A stretch of 64,000 nucleotides of DNA from Echinicola arenosa. GTDB lineage: Bacteria > Bacteroidota > Bacteroidia > Cytophagales > Cyclobacteriaceae. Positions within the stretch are counted from its first letter, which is position 1; each line of letters starts with the position of its first letter. The notes under the pieces are model-generated. The model saw only the letters and a program-made list of their open reading frames with translations. It did not search any database and had not been told where the DNA came from. Positions 26,012 to 35,572 of the stretch are shown here, piece by piece. The position numbers and the translations under genes are program-made. The DNA lies in contig NZ_JACYTQ010000002.1 in the NCBI RefSeq assembly GCF_014841125.1, positions 372,001-436,000 on the forward strand, written 5' to 3'.

Positions 26012-29005
26012 CTATTCTATTACGAGCATCCATCCTTTATTCTTTTCTACAGGTATTTGATCTGAAACATCAAAAGTTTTGGAAGGCTGGAAACCTTGTA
26101 TCTCAGGAGCGCTGATTTTAATCTTATTAGGGTCTATTCCTAAACTTTTCCAGTCAATTTCTAACTTAATTCTAACATCGTCCTCTGCCCAGCTGGCTAC
26201 GGACACCAAGGCTTTCCCTTCTTTCTTGTACACAGTTGCCAATACCTTCTCATGATTTGTTTTCACTGGACTATCACTTACCCAATAACCAATCATATTA
26301 ACGCCTTCCATACCAAAGTCATCCCAGGCTTTCCAAATATGATCCGGCCTTTCTTCTTGGTAAGGCATTCTATTAGTCATACCATACAACATTCCTCGCC
26401 AAGGGTTTCCTCCATCTTGGAGCATCTCCCCCATCAGTCCAAATGGAATCCCACTAACTTCAGTCAAATAAAATTCAGGACTACCTTTTTCATAGTCAAA
26501 ATACTCACCAAACCACAAGCGATTGATATAAGGAAAATGTTCCATGTATAAATTTGCACTGTTGTTGTAACCATCACGCTCATTATATTGATTAGCTGAA
26601 TGAAGATCAATCAAACCAGGGTGTCCCTGTTTTGTAAGAACCCTTTTAATTCTCTTCATAGTAATACGATCAAAAGCAACATCATCTAAGTATATTCCAT
26701 CTATCCCAATATTTTGTACCAACCAGTTCATCCCCTCTACATAGTAATTATGCCAGCGGTTCATGCCACTATTAATTATAGCAGCATCCTTAAAGCGTGG
26801 TACATACCATGCCGCAATATAATTTCGTTGAAGATGTTCTTGCAGCCATGAGAAACCTCCACCGTTTCCTTCTGAAAAAACTTCATGATTAAGACTCCTT
26901 AGCGGATACAGCTCATAGAGTCGGTTGGAAACCTCACGAACGGTATTGTATATTTTCACCTTTAAACCTCTTTCATGAGCAGCATCAATGTATGCCTTCA
27001 TTTCTTTTGTTGCAATAAAAGGATAGTTGATGTAAGGATTGATTTCATTTGCGTGATGGATATTAACAATGCTAGCCCCGCTTTTTACCACTGTATCCAC
27101 GGGTTGATAGGCGTGATAATAACGATCTCTCCATTGGTCATCGGTCTGCAAGGTATGAAAAGGAGTAATCAATAAAGTGAAATTAAAATACAGAGTATCG
27201 CCAATCTCCATTTTTCTATCGCCACTATAATGATGGACATTCAAAACATCACCATCTTCTACCATACTGATTCCTCCTTTATTATCATTCCCCCATGAGA
27301 GAGGTAATTTTAGAGGCTTTTGTAAATAAAAATTTGTATTCAGTGGCCGTTCATAATGCTGATCTCGTAGACTCAACTGCATACCTGAGTTTACGGACCC
27401 TAACCACCATCCGTCTTGGTTTTTATGGGCTACATCCCATTTCCAGTCAATCTTCCTGGGTGTATGCTGACCTTTATAGCCCAAGCCTAACATATACTTT
27501 GATGAAGTTTTATAAACTGGTATATCTAAGGCAATATCTTTTAGCTCTACATCTTGAAGTGCTACTACTTTTATTTCAAAATTCGCAAAGCCATCAAACT
27601 CAAGAGATCCATTGATTACTATTTCCAATTCTTGGGACTTCCCAATAGACTTCCAAGAAACCTTTCCTTCCTCCAGGTCTTTAAAAACTGGCCCAGAATA
27701 ATCAGCTACCATATGTTGACCATTCTCCTTCAAGATATTTAAGGAAAATGGATCTGCAATCATGTCTTTTGCTTCTTTAGAAATAGAGGTCATTTCCTCT
27801 GCAAAAAAACTCTGAATTTGTGCCGGTAATCCGTTTGAACCCAACCATACCTTTCGCCCTAGCAAAGATATAGTATGACCTTCCACTTTCAACGGAATAT
27901 AAGGTGCTATTACAGAGTTTTCCTGGGCCAAAGTGGAATTAAGCCAATTTAATCGGGTTTGTTTCCATGGTTCATTGACTCCTCCATTGATCGCTTTCTT
28001 TTGGGAAACAATAAGCTCAACAGGAATTTCTGTTGGGGCTTGTCCTTCAGGCAAGATGGTTACTGCACCACTATACTTAGCCGCAGAATTATTATCGGGA
28101 ATCGTTATGCCACACCATAAAGCCTGTATTTTACCTTCCTCAACATCAACTGTTTTGGAAAAAGACTTTCCGGTGTAATCGACTCCTTCTTTGTTGAAAC
28201 AAGTAAAGTTTTCAAGGGGCAGAACATCACCATTTTCAGACTTAAATTTTGAAAAGGTAACCTTTATATTTTTCAAAGCTTGATCTTTAGCCCAGAGCCC
28301 AAGTTGAAAAGTGTAATTCTCTTTAATACATACTTCTCTGCTAAATGTTGACTCCAAAGTTGAGACCGCCCACTTTTGAGGTAGATAATCCTTCATTTTG
28401 ATTGGATTATCCCTATCCTCCGGAAAAACCAAATAGCTTTTATCTCTATGCTTTGCCCTAAATGCTTCAACTTCTTTCTGCGTAGCAATAATTTCCATTG
28501 GTTTGTTGCTGTTAAAATCATCAACAGCTTCAAGGCGAAGAACTTTTACATCGTTTTCATTACTTAACCTAAGTTGCTTCTCATTTGTCTTATTGGTGAT
28601 TTGCTCCTCATAGACCACATCCGGATAATTCCTCCTTCCCACTACCTTATAAGGTAAATAATAAATGTAGAATATTCCCTTTCGTCCAGAAGTAGTAAAG
28701 GTAATTTTCCCTTTCTCTGGACTCATGCTATCGATAAGCACCTCTTCTACCATGTTCTGGGTAGTACTATCCACCACGTATACTTTTTGCTGAGATGTTA
28801 CATTTCTATTTCTCCATTCCACCTCCACCGTTACCTGATCCGCTATTTTGTTTACAAGTACTACTGCCCTTTGATTTCCCAATGAATCGGCATCCCACAA
28901 CTCTTGCTGTGGAGGATAAATATGTTGCTGAGCATGTGCATTTTCTACATAAAAAGTGTACTGAATGATAAATAGTAGAAGTATTATTGAATAATATCTA
29001 TTCAT
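26012..29005 (-). CDS. DUF6067/GH123-like glycoside hydrolase domain protein
   Basis: A 997-residue exported protein with signal peptide (IILLLFIIQYTFYVENAHAQ). The N-terminal 500 residues are beta-rich and include a LLGRKVWLGSNGLPAQIQSF block. The C-terminal part looks like a TIM barrel of the GH13/GH31/GH123 kind, with AHERGLKVKIYNTVREVSN, DGIYLDDVAFDR, HPGLIDLHSANQ and LWFGEYFDYEKGSPEFYL. It resembles proteins annotated as DUF6067 or GH123-related. The position where a barrel enzyme would carry acid residues reads LDD. Predicted periplasmic glycan processing, but catalytic competence is unproven. It lies 3 bases downstream of the arylsulfotransferase gene. Confidence 0.75.
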   Translation of the reverse strand: MNRYYSIILLLFIIQYTFYVENAHAQQHIYPPQQELWDADSLGNQRAVVLVNKIADQVTVEVEWRNRNVTSQQKVYVVDSTTQNMVEEVLIDSMSPEKGKITFTTSGRKGIFYIYYLPYKVVGRRNYPDVVYEEQITNKTNEKQLRLSNENDVKVLRLEAVDDFNSNKPMEIIATQKEVEAFRAKHRDKSYLVFPEDRDNPIKMKDYLPQKWAVSTLESTFSREVCIKENYTFQLGLWAKDQALKNIKVTFSKFKSENGDVLPLENFTCFNKEGVDYTGKSFSKTVDVEEGKIQALWCGITIPDNNSAAKYSGAVTILPEGQAPTEIPVELIVSQKKAINGGVNEPWKQTRLNWLNSTLAQENSVIAPYIPLKVEGHTISLLGRKVWLGSNGLPAQIQSFFAEEMTSISKEAKDMIADPFSLNILKENGQHMVADYSGPVFKDLEEGKVSWKSIGKSQELEIVINGSLEFDGFANFEIKVVALQDVELKDIALDIPVYKTSSKYMLGLGYKGQHTPRKIDWKWDVAHKNQDGWWLGSVNSGMQLSLRDQHYERPLNTNFYLQKPLKLPLSWGNDNKGGISMVEDGDVLNVHHYSGDRKMEIGDTLYFNFTLLITPFHTLQTDDQWRDRYYHAYQPVDTVVKSGASIVNIHHANEINPYINYPFIATKEMKAYIDAAHERGLKVKIYNTVREVSNRLYELYPLRSLNHEVFSEGNGGGFSWLQEHLQRNYIAAWYVPRFKDAAIINSGMNRWHNYYVEGMNWLVQNIGIDGIYLDDVAFDRITMKRIKRVLTKQGHPGLIDLHSANQYNERDGYNNSANLYMEHFPYINRLWFGEYFDYEKGSPEFYLTEVSGIPFGLMGEMLQDGGNPWRGMLYGMTNRMPYQEERPDHIWKAWDDFGMEGVNMIGYWVSDSPVKTNHEKVLATVYKKEGKALVSVASWAEDDVRIKLEIDWKSLGIDPNKIKISAPEIQGFQPSKTFDVSDQIPVEKNKGWMLVIE

Positions 29006-29008
29006 GAT

Positions 29009-30505
29009 TTATTGATCAATTTTGAAGTAATCACTCCATAAAGTCGCAGGAATATATTCTGCCCTGTATGGAATAAAATGTGAATTAAGTGTCCAAAGTA
29101 CTTCTCCATTCTGGTTACTTATGGCCACTTTTCCAGTTTTCGAAATGGTTTGGAGGATATAGTCATTAGGCATCAAAAAGGCACTTCCCATTCTGGATGT
29201 ATAATACTCTTTTGGAAGTATGTTATCTATTTGTACTTCGGCCTTCATTTGTTCAGTGTCTAATTTAAAGGCCAAGCTTCTGGAAACTTTGTTGACTTTA
29301 CTGGTATCATTTGGTGAAAAATCACCATTATCAAAGAGCATCAAATCACCATTTCTGTTAATGTATACGGAATGCTGAAAATAAAAATAAGAGCTTGAAT
29401 CCATCTCAAAATCTCCTCCCTTTCCTAACTTCCAGATTATTTCACCGCTTTTGGAGTCTACCTTCCAAACTTGGTTTTCGATTGGTGTGGAAAGTAAATA
29501 ATTCCCATCAGTGTCCAAATTCACAGAATTAAAATGAAAACGATCTCCTGCATATTCTTTGATTTTTATATCCTTGGAAATATCCCATACATTCCACGCT
29601 GACCATTTGTCCAAAACATTTCCCAAAGTATCCATAATCATTACACCATCTCCCCACAAAGTATCAATTTTGGTTGGAGTATCTGGTAGATCGTAAAGCT
29701 TATAATCTCTATAGATACTCATGATTTTATGATCATCAGTCATTCGAAGATCATGGTGAAAGACAATACCTTTTTCTTCCAAATTGGTTCTCCAGAGAAC
29801 ATTCCCTTCTAAATCGATCTCTGCTATCTCTGTCCCTCCCACAAAGCCTATCTTACCAGTTCGCAAATAGTAACTCGCCACTCCTTTATTATCTCCTTTT
29901 TCAGGTTTCTTGAATTCATCTTTTCGAGCAGGAGCAAGCAAAGCTAATATGGTATTTCTCGGAGTAATGGTAGCCAAGCGTACACCAAGGTTCTTATCTT
30001 GCCAATACCATCGTATTGTCCCTTCTCCATCCACCATCGAGATATATCCAGGGTACCCCCTATAGCATAACATCACTAAGCCATCGCCCATTGCTGTTTT
30101 GTCATGAGGCTTATCTTCCTTGATCCATTCATGGATCATCCACGAAGAGGCCTCTCTTGTCTGAAAAGACAATACATCAGTGGATTGATCAATCCATCCA
30201 TCTATGACAATCCTATATTCATAGGTAGTACCAGGCTCCAGAAGGAGAAGGTGGACCAAATGGTCCACCTTTACTTCACTAATCGGAGTGGTATACTTCA
30301 CATCATCTCCTTTTTTCCAATATTCCACTTTCAGTGGGGATGCTTCACTTAATGATATTGATAAATCCTCTTTAAGTGCAGAATTTTCTGGAGAGACCAG
30401 TTCAACTTTCGTAATCCTGATATTATGATTTGAGTAGTATACAAACCCAAAACACGTCAACAAGCCAAGGCAAGTAATGACAATAGCTAATCCTGTCTTT
30501 TTCAT
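29009..30505 (-). CDS. arylsulfotransferase (ASST) family protein
   Basis: ASST enzymes move sulfuryl groups from aryl sulfates to phenolic acceptors in the periplasm, without PAPS. The 498 residues show an N-terminal membrane anchor or signal (AIVITCLGLLTCFGFVYY), a fibronectin-like beta domain (LLLEPGTTYEYRIVIDGWID), then a six-bladed propeller of repeats such as ISMVDGEGTIRWYWQDKN and GEIIWKLGKGGDF. Candidate active-site histidines are in FHHDLRMTDD, DRFHFNSVNL and YFYFQHSVYINRNGD. From memory of E. coli ASST, an Arg is expected near YLLSTPIENQVWKV; none is there. So the fold is fairly sure and the reaction is not. It is the third gene from SusC, between SusD and DUF6067. Confidence 0.78.
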   Translation of the reverse strand: MKKTGLAIVITCLGLLTCFGFVYYSNHNIRITKVELVSPENSALKEDLSISLSEASPLKVEYWKKGDDVKYTTPISEVKVDHLVHLLLLEPGTTYEYRIVIDGWIDQSTDVLSFQTREASSWMIHEWIKEDKPHDKTAMGDGLVMLCYRGYPGYISMVDGEGTIRWYWQDKNLGVRLATITPRNTILALLAPARKDEFKKPEKGDNKGVASYYLRTGKIGFVGGTEIAEIDLEGNVLWRTNLEEKGIVFHHDLRMTDDHKIMSIYRDYKLYDLPDTPTKIDTLWGDGVMIMDTLGNVLDKWSAWNVWDISKDIKIKEYAGDRFHFNSVNLDTDGNYLLSTPIENQVWKVDSKSGEIIWKLGKGGDFEMDSSSYFYFQHSVYINRNGDLMLFDNGDFSPNDTSKVNKVSRSLAFKLDTEQMKAEVQIDNILPKEYYTSRMGSAFLMPNDYILQTISKTGKVAISNQNGEVLWTLNSHFIPYRAEYIPATLWSDYFKIDQ

Positions 30506-30520
30506 TAATTTATCAACTTC

Positions 30521-32068
30521 TTATGGCAATCTTGAGGCATTTTCTGCAGCCATTTCGTTATGAATCATTGTCTCCACCAAAGGGTAAGGGAAATAACGCA
30601 TGTTTGAAGTTACGATGGGCTCCATTCCTCTTTGACTGAGGTAGTCATTACATACTTCTTCAAACCTTCCCAGTCGAATGAGGTCTGCCCTTCGATGGTA
30701 TTCAAAAACTAACTCAAACCCGCGTTCATCAACCAAAGCATCAATCATTTCTTCTTTAGAAGAAGGAGCAACAAACTCCGGACTACTGCCATAAGCTGGA
30801 GCTCCTGCACGTGTTCTTATTTCATTGAGATAAGGTAAGGCAGCAGCAGGACCAGAAAGTGCATTTTCAATCTCTGCCTTGCATAATATTATATCTGCCA
30901 TTCTGAAAACCTGAATCGTCCTTCCATCCAAATAGGAATTGGAAACCATTTCATAAGAATACTTTTTGGTTGAAACATTTTGTAGCAACCTAGTAGTATC
31001 ATTAGGAGGGGTATTTTCTCCTACATCTGGCATTTTATAAAAGAAGCCATTTGAAGTGGTGCCATCCCTTGCAGCAAGTCCCTCATAGTCAAAATAAAAG
31101 AAGTCTTTTCTTGGATCCGAATCGGAGTACTTTCTCCAAAAAGGAAGAGATACCGCATAGTATTGCCACCTATTCTGTACTTCTTTATGATCACTTGGGC
31201 CAAAGTGATTGGTGATTTCTCCTCCATTTTGAGCAGATTCATGAAAAATCCCAAAAATCAACCCCATATCAATCTTATTATTGTCAGACCACTCATTCTT
31301 GAAATCAGGATTTAGCGCATAATATCCCTCATCCCGAAGTTCCAAAACTTGATCAATGTAGATTTTGGCATTGGTATAATCATGAGCTCTCATATATACC
31401 TTACCTAAAAGTGTAAGGGCAGCTCCTTTACTTGCTCTTCCAATACCGTACTCGGCTGCCCACTCTTCAGGAAGGTGTTCTATGGCAAACTTACAATCCT
31501 CAATGATCAGTTGATCAACTTCCTCAACTGATGACAAAGGGTAATTAACGGTTTCTGTGGGATTCTCCGCTGTGGTGATCAAAGGTACTGGTCCCCAAGA
31601 ATCGGTCAAATCACGATAGGAAAGAGCCCTCAAAAACCGCGCTTGAGCTTTAATCTCATTCCTTTTTGACTCCTCCATCTCCACATCATCAATTTTAGAG
31701 AGCAAAATATTGGCATTACTGATGACCTCATACATATTGTTCCAGTTTAACCGAAAATATCGATTGTTGTCATCATAAGTGAAATTACTCATTTTGGTAG
31801 GGTCTCCTGCGGCAGTGGAAAATCCCATATCTGCCGCATAATCAGTAATCATAACCAAATAACCTGCATAGTATAAATAAGCGTCTCCTGGATAAGGTTT
31901 TAACTTCGCATATGTACCTGTCAATGCTGCTTCTACATCACTTTCAGTGCTGTAAGCATTTTTTGTGGTGAGGTCACTATATAGTTCGGGTTCCAAATTG
32001 GTGCAAGACACAATCAAAGAAGCAACTATACCCGTATAAGTGAAATTGATATATTTCTTAAAATTCAT
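30521..32068 (-). CDS. SusD/RagB family nutrient-binding outer-membrane lipoprotein
   Basis: Surface lipoprotein that captures the ligand and closes over the SusC barrel. The 515 residues start with a lipoprotein signal (GIVASLIVSCTNLEPELY, lipobox VSC). SusD features follow: TESDVEAALTGTYAKLKPY, NNMYEVISNANILLSKID, ARFLRALSYRDLTDSWGPVP and the C-terminal ERGFELVFEYHRRADLIRLG. TPR-like helices give the scaffold. It follows SusC by 11 bases and precedes the ASST gene by 15, so all are one transcript. The ligand is unknown; the neighbours suggest a sulfated or aromatic glycoconjugate. Confidence 0.96.
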   Translation of the reverse strand: MNFKKYINFTYTGIVASLIVSCTNLEPELYSDLTTKNAYSTESDVEAALTGTYAKLKPYPGDAYLYYAGYLVMITDYAADMGFSTAAGDPTKMSNFTYDDNNRYFRLNWNNMYEVISNANILLSKIDDVEMEESKRNEIKAQARFLRALSYRDLTDSWGPVPLITTAENPTETVNYPLSSVEEVDQLIIEDCKFAIEHLPEEWAAEYGIGRASKGAALTLLGKVYMRAHDYTNAKIYIDQVLELRDEGYYALNPDFKNEWSDNNKIDMGLIFGIFHESAQNGGEITNHFGPSDHKEVQNRWQYYAVSLPFWRKYSDSDPRKDFFYFDYEGLAARDGTTSNGFFYKMPDVGENTPPNDTTRLLQNVSTKKYSYEMVSNSYLDGRTIQVFRMADIILCKAEIENALSGPAAALPYLNEIRTRAGAPAYGSSPEFVAPSSKEEMIDALVDERGFELVFEYHRRADLIRLGRFEEVCNDYLSQRGMEPIVTSNMRYFPYPLVETMIHNEMAAENASRLP

Positions 32069-32079
32069 GATATTCCTTT

Positions 32080-35000
32080 TTAAAATTTAGCACTAATTCC
32101 AATGGTAAATGTCCTCATGCTTGGATAGGAATTGAAATCCAGTCCTGCACCGGCATTGGCCGACTGTGCATTTCCACCATATTTGACCAAATTGTCATTC
32201 TCATAACCTTTGGTATCCACCTCCGGATCCCAACCTGAATACCCACTGATAGTGAAGAGATTCTCACCCATGGCATAAACTCTGATGGATTGAACTGCAT
32301 TTGACTGAAGAGGTATATTATAACCTAATGTTACATTTCTCAAGCGCAAAAATGAGGCATCCTCTATGAAGTGATCATTGATATAACCTCCATATTGGGA
32401 ATAGAAAAAGCCGTTTCTAGGAATATCAGTATCTGTATTTTCTGGAGTCCATCGATTAAGTGATTCAGCTGTCCTGTTCCACTCCAAGTTCATTCTTGTC
32501 ATGTTCAACAAGTCATTACCGACTTTTCCGTAAAAGAATAGTGATAAATCAAAATTCTTGTACATGAAACTATTATTGAAACCAAATGTGAATTTAGGAT
32601 ATGCCGAGCCTATTATTCCTCGGTCTGCAGAAGTAATCAGACCATCACCATTGAGATCTTCAAACATTGGATCACCGGCTTTTGAATTAGGCTGTGGAGC
32701 ATATGTTTCTCCTTCTTGAAGCACACCTACGTATTTGTACCCATAGAGTGAACCAAGAGGTTTTCCTTCTTGAATGATAGCGTAGCTTTCTTCAGAGACA
32801 TTTCCTATTGGCTTTGAAGAGGTCAACAAAATCTCGCTTTGATCTCCAAGGCTAAGTACTTTATTTTTGTTTATGGCAAAATTTAAACCCGTCTTCCAAG
32901 AGAACTGATTATTAGTGGGAACTTGATATTCCATATTAAACTCTAAACCCTTATTCTCAGTGGCCCCTACATTGCTAAGTCCAGATGCATATCCAGAATA
33001 CTTCGGAAGATTAACTCTTATCAGCAAATTGTCAGTTCGCTTATAATATCCATCTATGTTAAATTTCAAGCGATTATCCAACAAACTAAAGTCAAGCCCA
33101 GCATTGAATTGATCTGTAGTTTCCCACTTCAATTTACTATTCTCTGGAGAAGAGCTATTTAGAAAGGTACCTGCGGTATTGTTTACCCCATCAAAAGTGT
33201 ATCTAGCTGTTGATACCAAACCATAAGATGCATAATTCCCTATTCGCTCATTACCAGTACGGCCATAACCTGCTCTGAATTTTAAATCAGAAAATAGGGA
33301 TTGGTTTTCCATGAAACTTTCATCGATAACTCTCCAAGCAAAAGAGCCCGAAGGAAATATACCCCATTTATTATCCTCACCAAACCTAGATGAACCATCA
33401 GACCTAACGGTAAAGGTAAAGAGGTACTTATCGTCCAAGGAATAGTTGGCTCTGCCAAAGAAGGATATTAATATATTTTCAGTCTTGCTTGAACTGACTC
33501 CAGTTATGGTCGAGGCAGCACCTACATTGTTATATCCATAAAGATCTGTCGAGAACCCATAAACATTAATTCCATTGCTTTCATTGATGTATTTCTCGTA
33601 AGAGTAGCCTCCCATTACTTGAAGTGCATGGCGCTCTTTGATCAATTTTTCGTAGGTAACAAATATATCAAACAAATTATGGGTCAATGAATAATTGGAG
33701 AGGTTAGCAACCCCATCGTTAATTCCTCCTTGATAAGAATCTTTGGAAAGATATCCTCCCAAGCGGTCTTCTCTTATTTCTGTACCTGCATCCATTCTAG
33801 CCTTAAGCCCTTTTGCCAAGTTTAACTCCAAAAACATGGAACCGTTCAATTTACTTTTTTGTACATCATTTTGTCGGGCTGTAAGGTTGGCCAATGGGTT
33901 ATCTCCTCGTCCTCCTGGTGGGCGTGCAAAGGAGCCATCCTGATTATAGACTGGCACAGTGGGGTCATAAGTCAAAATGCTATAAAGCACGTTTGAATTC
34001 AAAATGTTACCATCATAAACCTGATAATTGGAATTTTCCCGCTGAGCCATGATGGTCGCACCAGATTTGATAAAGTCATTTATTTCGTGATCCACATTGA
34101 CTCGACCTGATAATCTTGAAAAATTGGTATTCTTCAAGACTCCTTCTTGATCAAAGTACCCAATACTCGTAAGTACCTTGGTTTTTTCGCTTCCTCCAGT
34201 TATTTGCAAACTGTAATTTTGAACTAAACTTCTTCTTGTAGTTGCCTCGATCCAATCGGTACTGACATCAGAGGCCAACTGAGAGGGAGTATAGGCACCG
34301 TTGTTAATATTCTCTTGACCATCTATTTCTTTATATAGATCATTCGCCAAATACATATAATCTTGACCATTCAACATATCAAATGGCACTATTATATTCT
34401 GGGTACTGGTATAGGCATTGACTGCTATATTACCTTGCCCCTCCTTTCCTCTTTTGGTGGTGATCAAAACAACTCCGTTCGCACCCCTTGAACCATAAAT
34501 TGCCGTAGCAGAAGCATCCTTTAATATTTCCATTGAGGCAATATCTTCAGGATTGATATTAATTCCATTATCAGTTGGAAACCCATCCACAACATATAAG
34601 GGTTCATTGGAACTACTTACGGAGTTTGCCCCCCTAATTCTAATTGACATGCTTCCTCCAGGAGCCTTAGAATTTTGAGTAACGACTACCCCTGAAGCTC
34701 TACCTTGAATAGCCTGAGCCACATTACTCACAGTACCTCCAGAAGTCAAATCATCAGCATTCAAGGATGAGATTGCTCCTGTCAGGTCACTTTTTTTCTG
34801 CGAACCATATCCAACGACCACCACTTCATCCAACTGAGCCGCGTCTTCTTGTAAGACAATATTGAAAACCTCTTGATTGCCTACCAATATTTCCTTAGTA
34901 ACATAACCCACAAAAGAAACCACCAAAGTTGCATTCTCAGGCACATCCAGTGAAAATTTCCCATCGATATCCGTGGCGGTACCTATAGTTCTCCCTTTCA

Positions 35001-35475
35001 CCAATATGGTGGCCCCTGGTATTGAATTTCCTCTTTCATCCAGTACGCTTCCTGTAATTTTTACGTTTTCAATAAACGCTTCAGGGACAGCGGACTTGGA
35101 AAATAGACTTGCATCCCTGATTTGGACTGAAATATTTTCATTGACCTGCTTAAATGAAAGCCCGCTTTGCTCTGCTATTTTGTACAGTATCTTGGAAAGC
35201 GTCTCATTTTTCGAAACAAGACTGATCCTTGAAGGGTTATCATTAAACAGTGATTTGTTGAAATGATAGGTAAAACTAAGTCCACTCTTTTGTTCAATTT
35301 CCTTGAATACATGACTTAAGTCTTCATTTTCCAACTCCAATGAAATCCTTATTTTATCAATACTTTGAGCATCTGACGTTTTAGCCAGAAGAATTCCGGA
35401 AAAAAGACTTGTGATAAAGAGTATTAAGAATGAGTTTACAGTCATCCTAAATAATTTAAATAAATAGTTTTTCAT
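32080..35475 (-). CDS. SusC/RagA family TonB-linked outer-membrane transporter with STN domain
   Basis: TonB-dependent importer of about 1130 residues. I start it at 35475 (MKNYLFKLFRMTVNSF); the frame is open to 35526 but the extra residues do not look like a signal. Order: signal peptide, STN domain (about 35-110, SLELENEDLSHVFKEIEQKS), carboxypeptidase-like regulatory domain (ITGSVLDERGNSIPGATILV), plug with the SusC signature DASATAIYGSRGANGVVLIT, then a 22-strand barrel ending in SYPSMRTFTIGISAKF. The STN domain marks it as a transducer that signals through FecR to the FecI-type sigma factor, both encoded just upstream. A 10-bp inverted repeat lies in its leader. Confidence 0.96.
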   Translation of the reverse strand: MKNYLFKLFRMTVNSFLILFITSLFSGILLAKTSDAQSIDKIRISLELENEDLSHVFKEIEQKSGLSFTYHFNKSLFNDNPSRISLVSKNETLSKILYKIAEQSGLSFKQVNENISVQIRDASLFSKSAVPEAFIENVKITGSVLDERGNSIPGATILVKGRTIGTATDIDGKFSLDVPENATLVVSFVGYVTKEILVGNQEVFNIVLQEDAAQLDEVVVVGYGSQKKSDLTGAISSLNADDLTSGGTVSNVAQAIQGRASGVVVTQNSKAPGGSMSIRIRGANSVSSSNEPLYVVDGFPTDNGININPEDIASMEILKDASATAIYGSRGANGVVLITTKRGKEGQGNIAVNAYTSTQNIIVPFDMLNGQDYMYLANDLYKEIDGQENINNGAYTPSQLASDVSTDWIEATTRRSLVQNYSLQITGGSEKTKVLTSIGYFDQEGVLKNTNFSRLSGRVNVDHEINDFIKSGATIMAQRENSNYQVYDGNILNSNVLYSILTYDPTVPVYNQDGSFARPPGGRGDNPLANLTARQNDVQKSKLNGSMFLELNLAKGLKARMDAGTEIREDRLGGYLSKDSYQGGINDGVANLSNYSLTHNLFDIFVTYEKLIKERHALQVMGGYSYEKYINESNGINVYGFSTDLYGYNNVGAASTITGVSSSKTENILISFFGRANYSLDDKYLFTFTVRSDGSSRFGEDNKWGIFPSGSFAWRVIDESFMENQSLFSDLKFRAGYGRTGNERIGNYASYGLVSTARYTFDGVNNTAGTFLNSSSPENSKLKWETTDQFNAGLDFSLLDNRLKFNIDGYYKRTDNLLIRVNLPKYSGYASGLSNVGATENKGLEFNMEYQVPTNNQFSWKTGLNFAINKNKVLSLGDQSEILLTSSKPIGNVSEESYAIIQEGKPLGSLYGYKYVGVLQEGETYAPQPNSKAGDPMFEDLNGDGLITSADRGIIGSAYPKFTFGFNNSFMYKNFDLSLFFYGKVGNDLLNMTRMNLEWNRTAESLNRWTPENTDTDIPRNGFFYSQYGGYINDHFIEDASFLRLRNVTLGYNIPLQSNAVQSIRVYAMGENLFTISGYSGWDPEVDTKGYENDNLVKYGGNAQSANAGAGLDFNSYPSMRTFTIGISAKF

Positions 35476-35513
35476 ATTTTTGTAGTGGTTTGAATGTAAC
35501 AATTCGACTAACA

Positions 35514-35550
35514 GGACTGTTAACACTGATTCGACCCGGTTTAACAGTCC
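35514..35550 (-). promoter_or_regulatory. inverted repeat in the SusC leader
   Basis: Perfect 10-bp arms at 35514-35523 and 35541-35550 (GGACTGTTAA and its complement) flank a 17-base loop, 39 bases upstream of the SusC start and 22 bases past the FecR stop. No U tract follows on the minus strand, so an RNA stability or attenuation element, or a dimeric protein site, fits better than a terminator. Confidence 0.5.
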
Positions 35551-35572
35551 TTATTTATTTTTCATAGGCACT

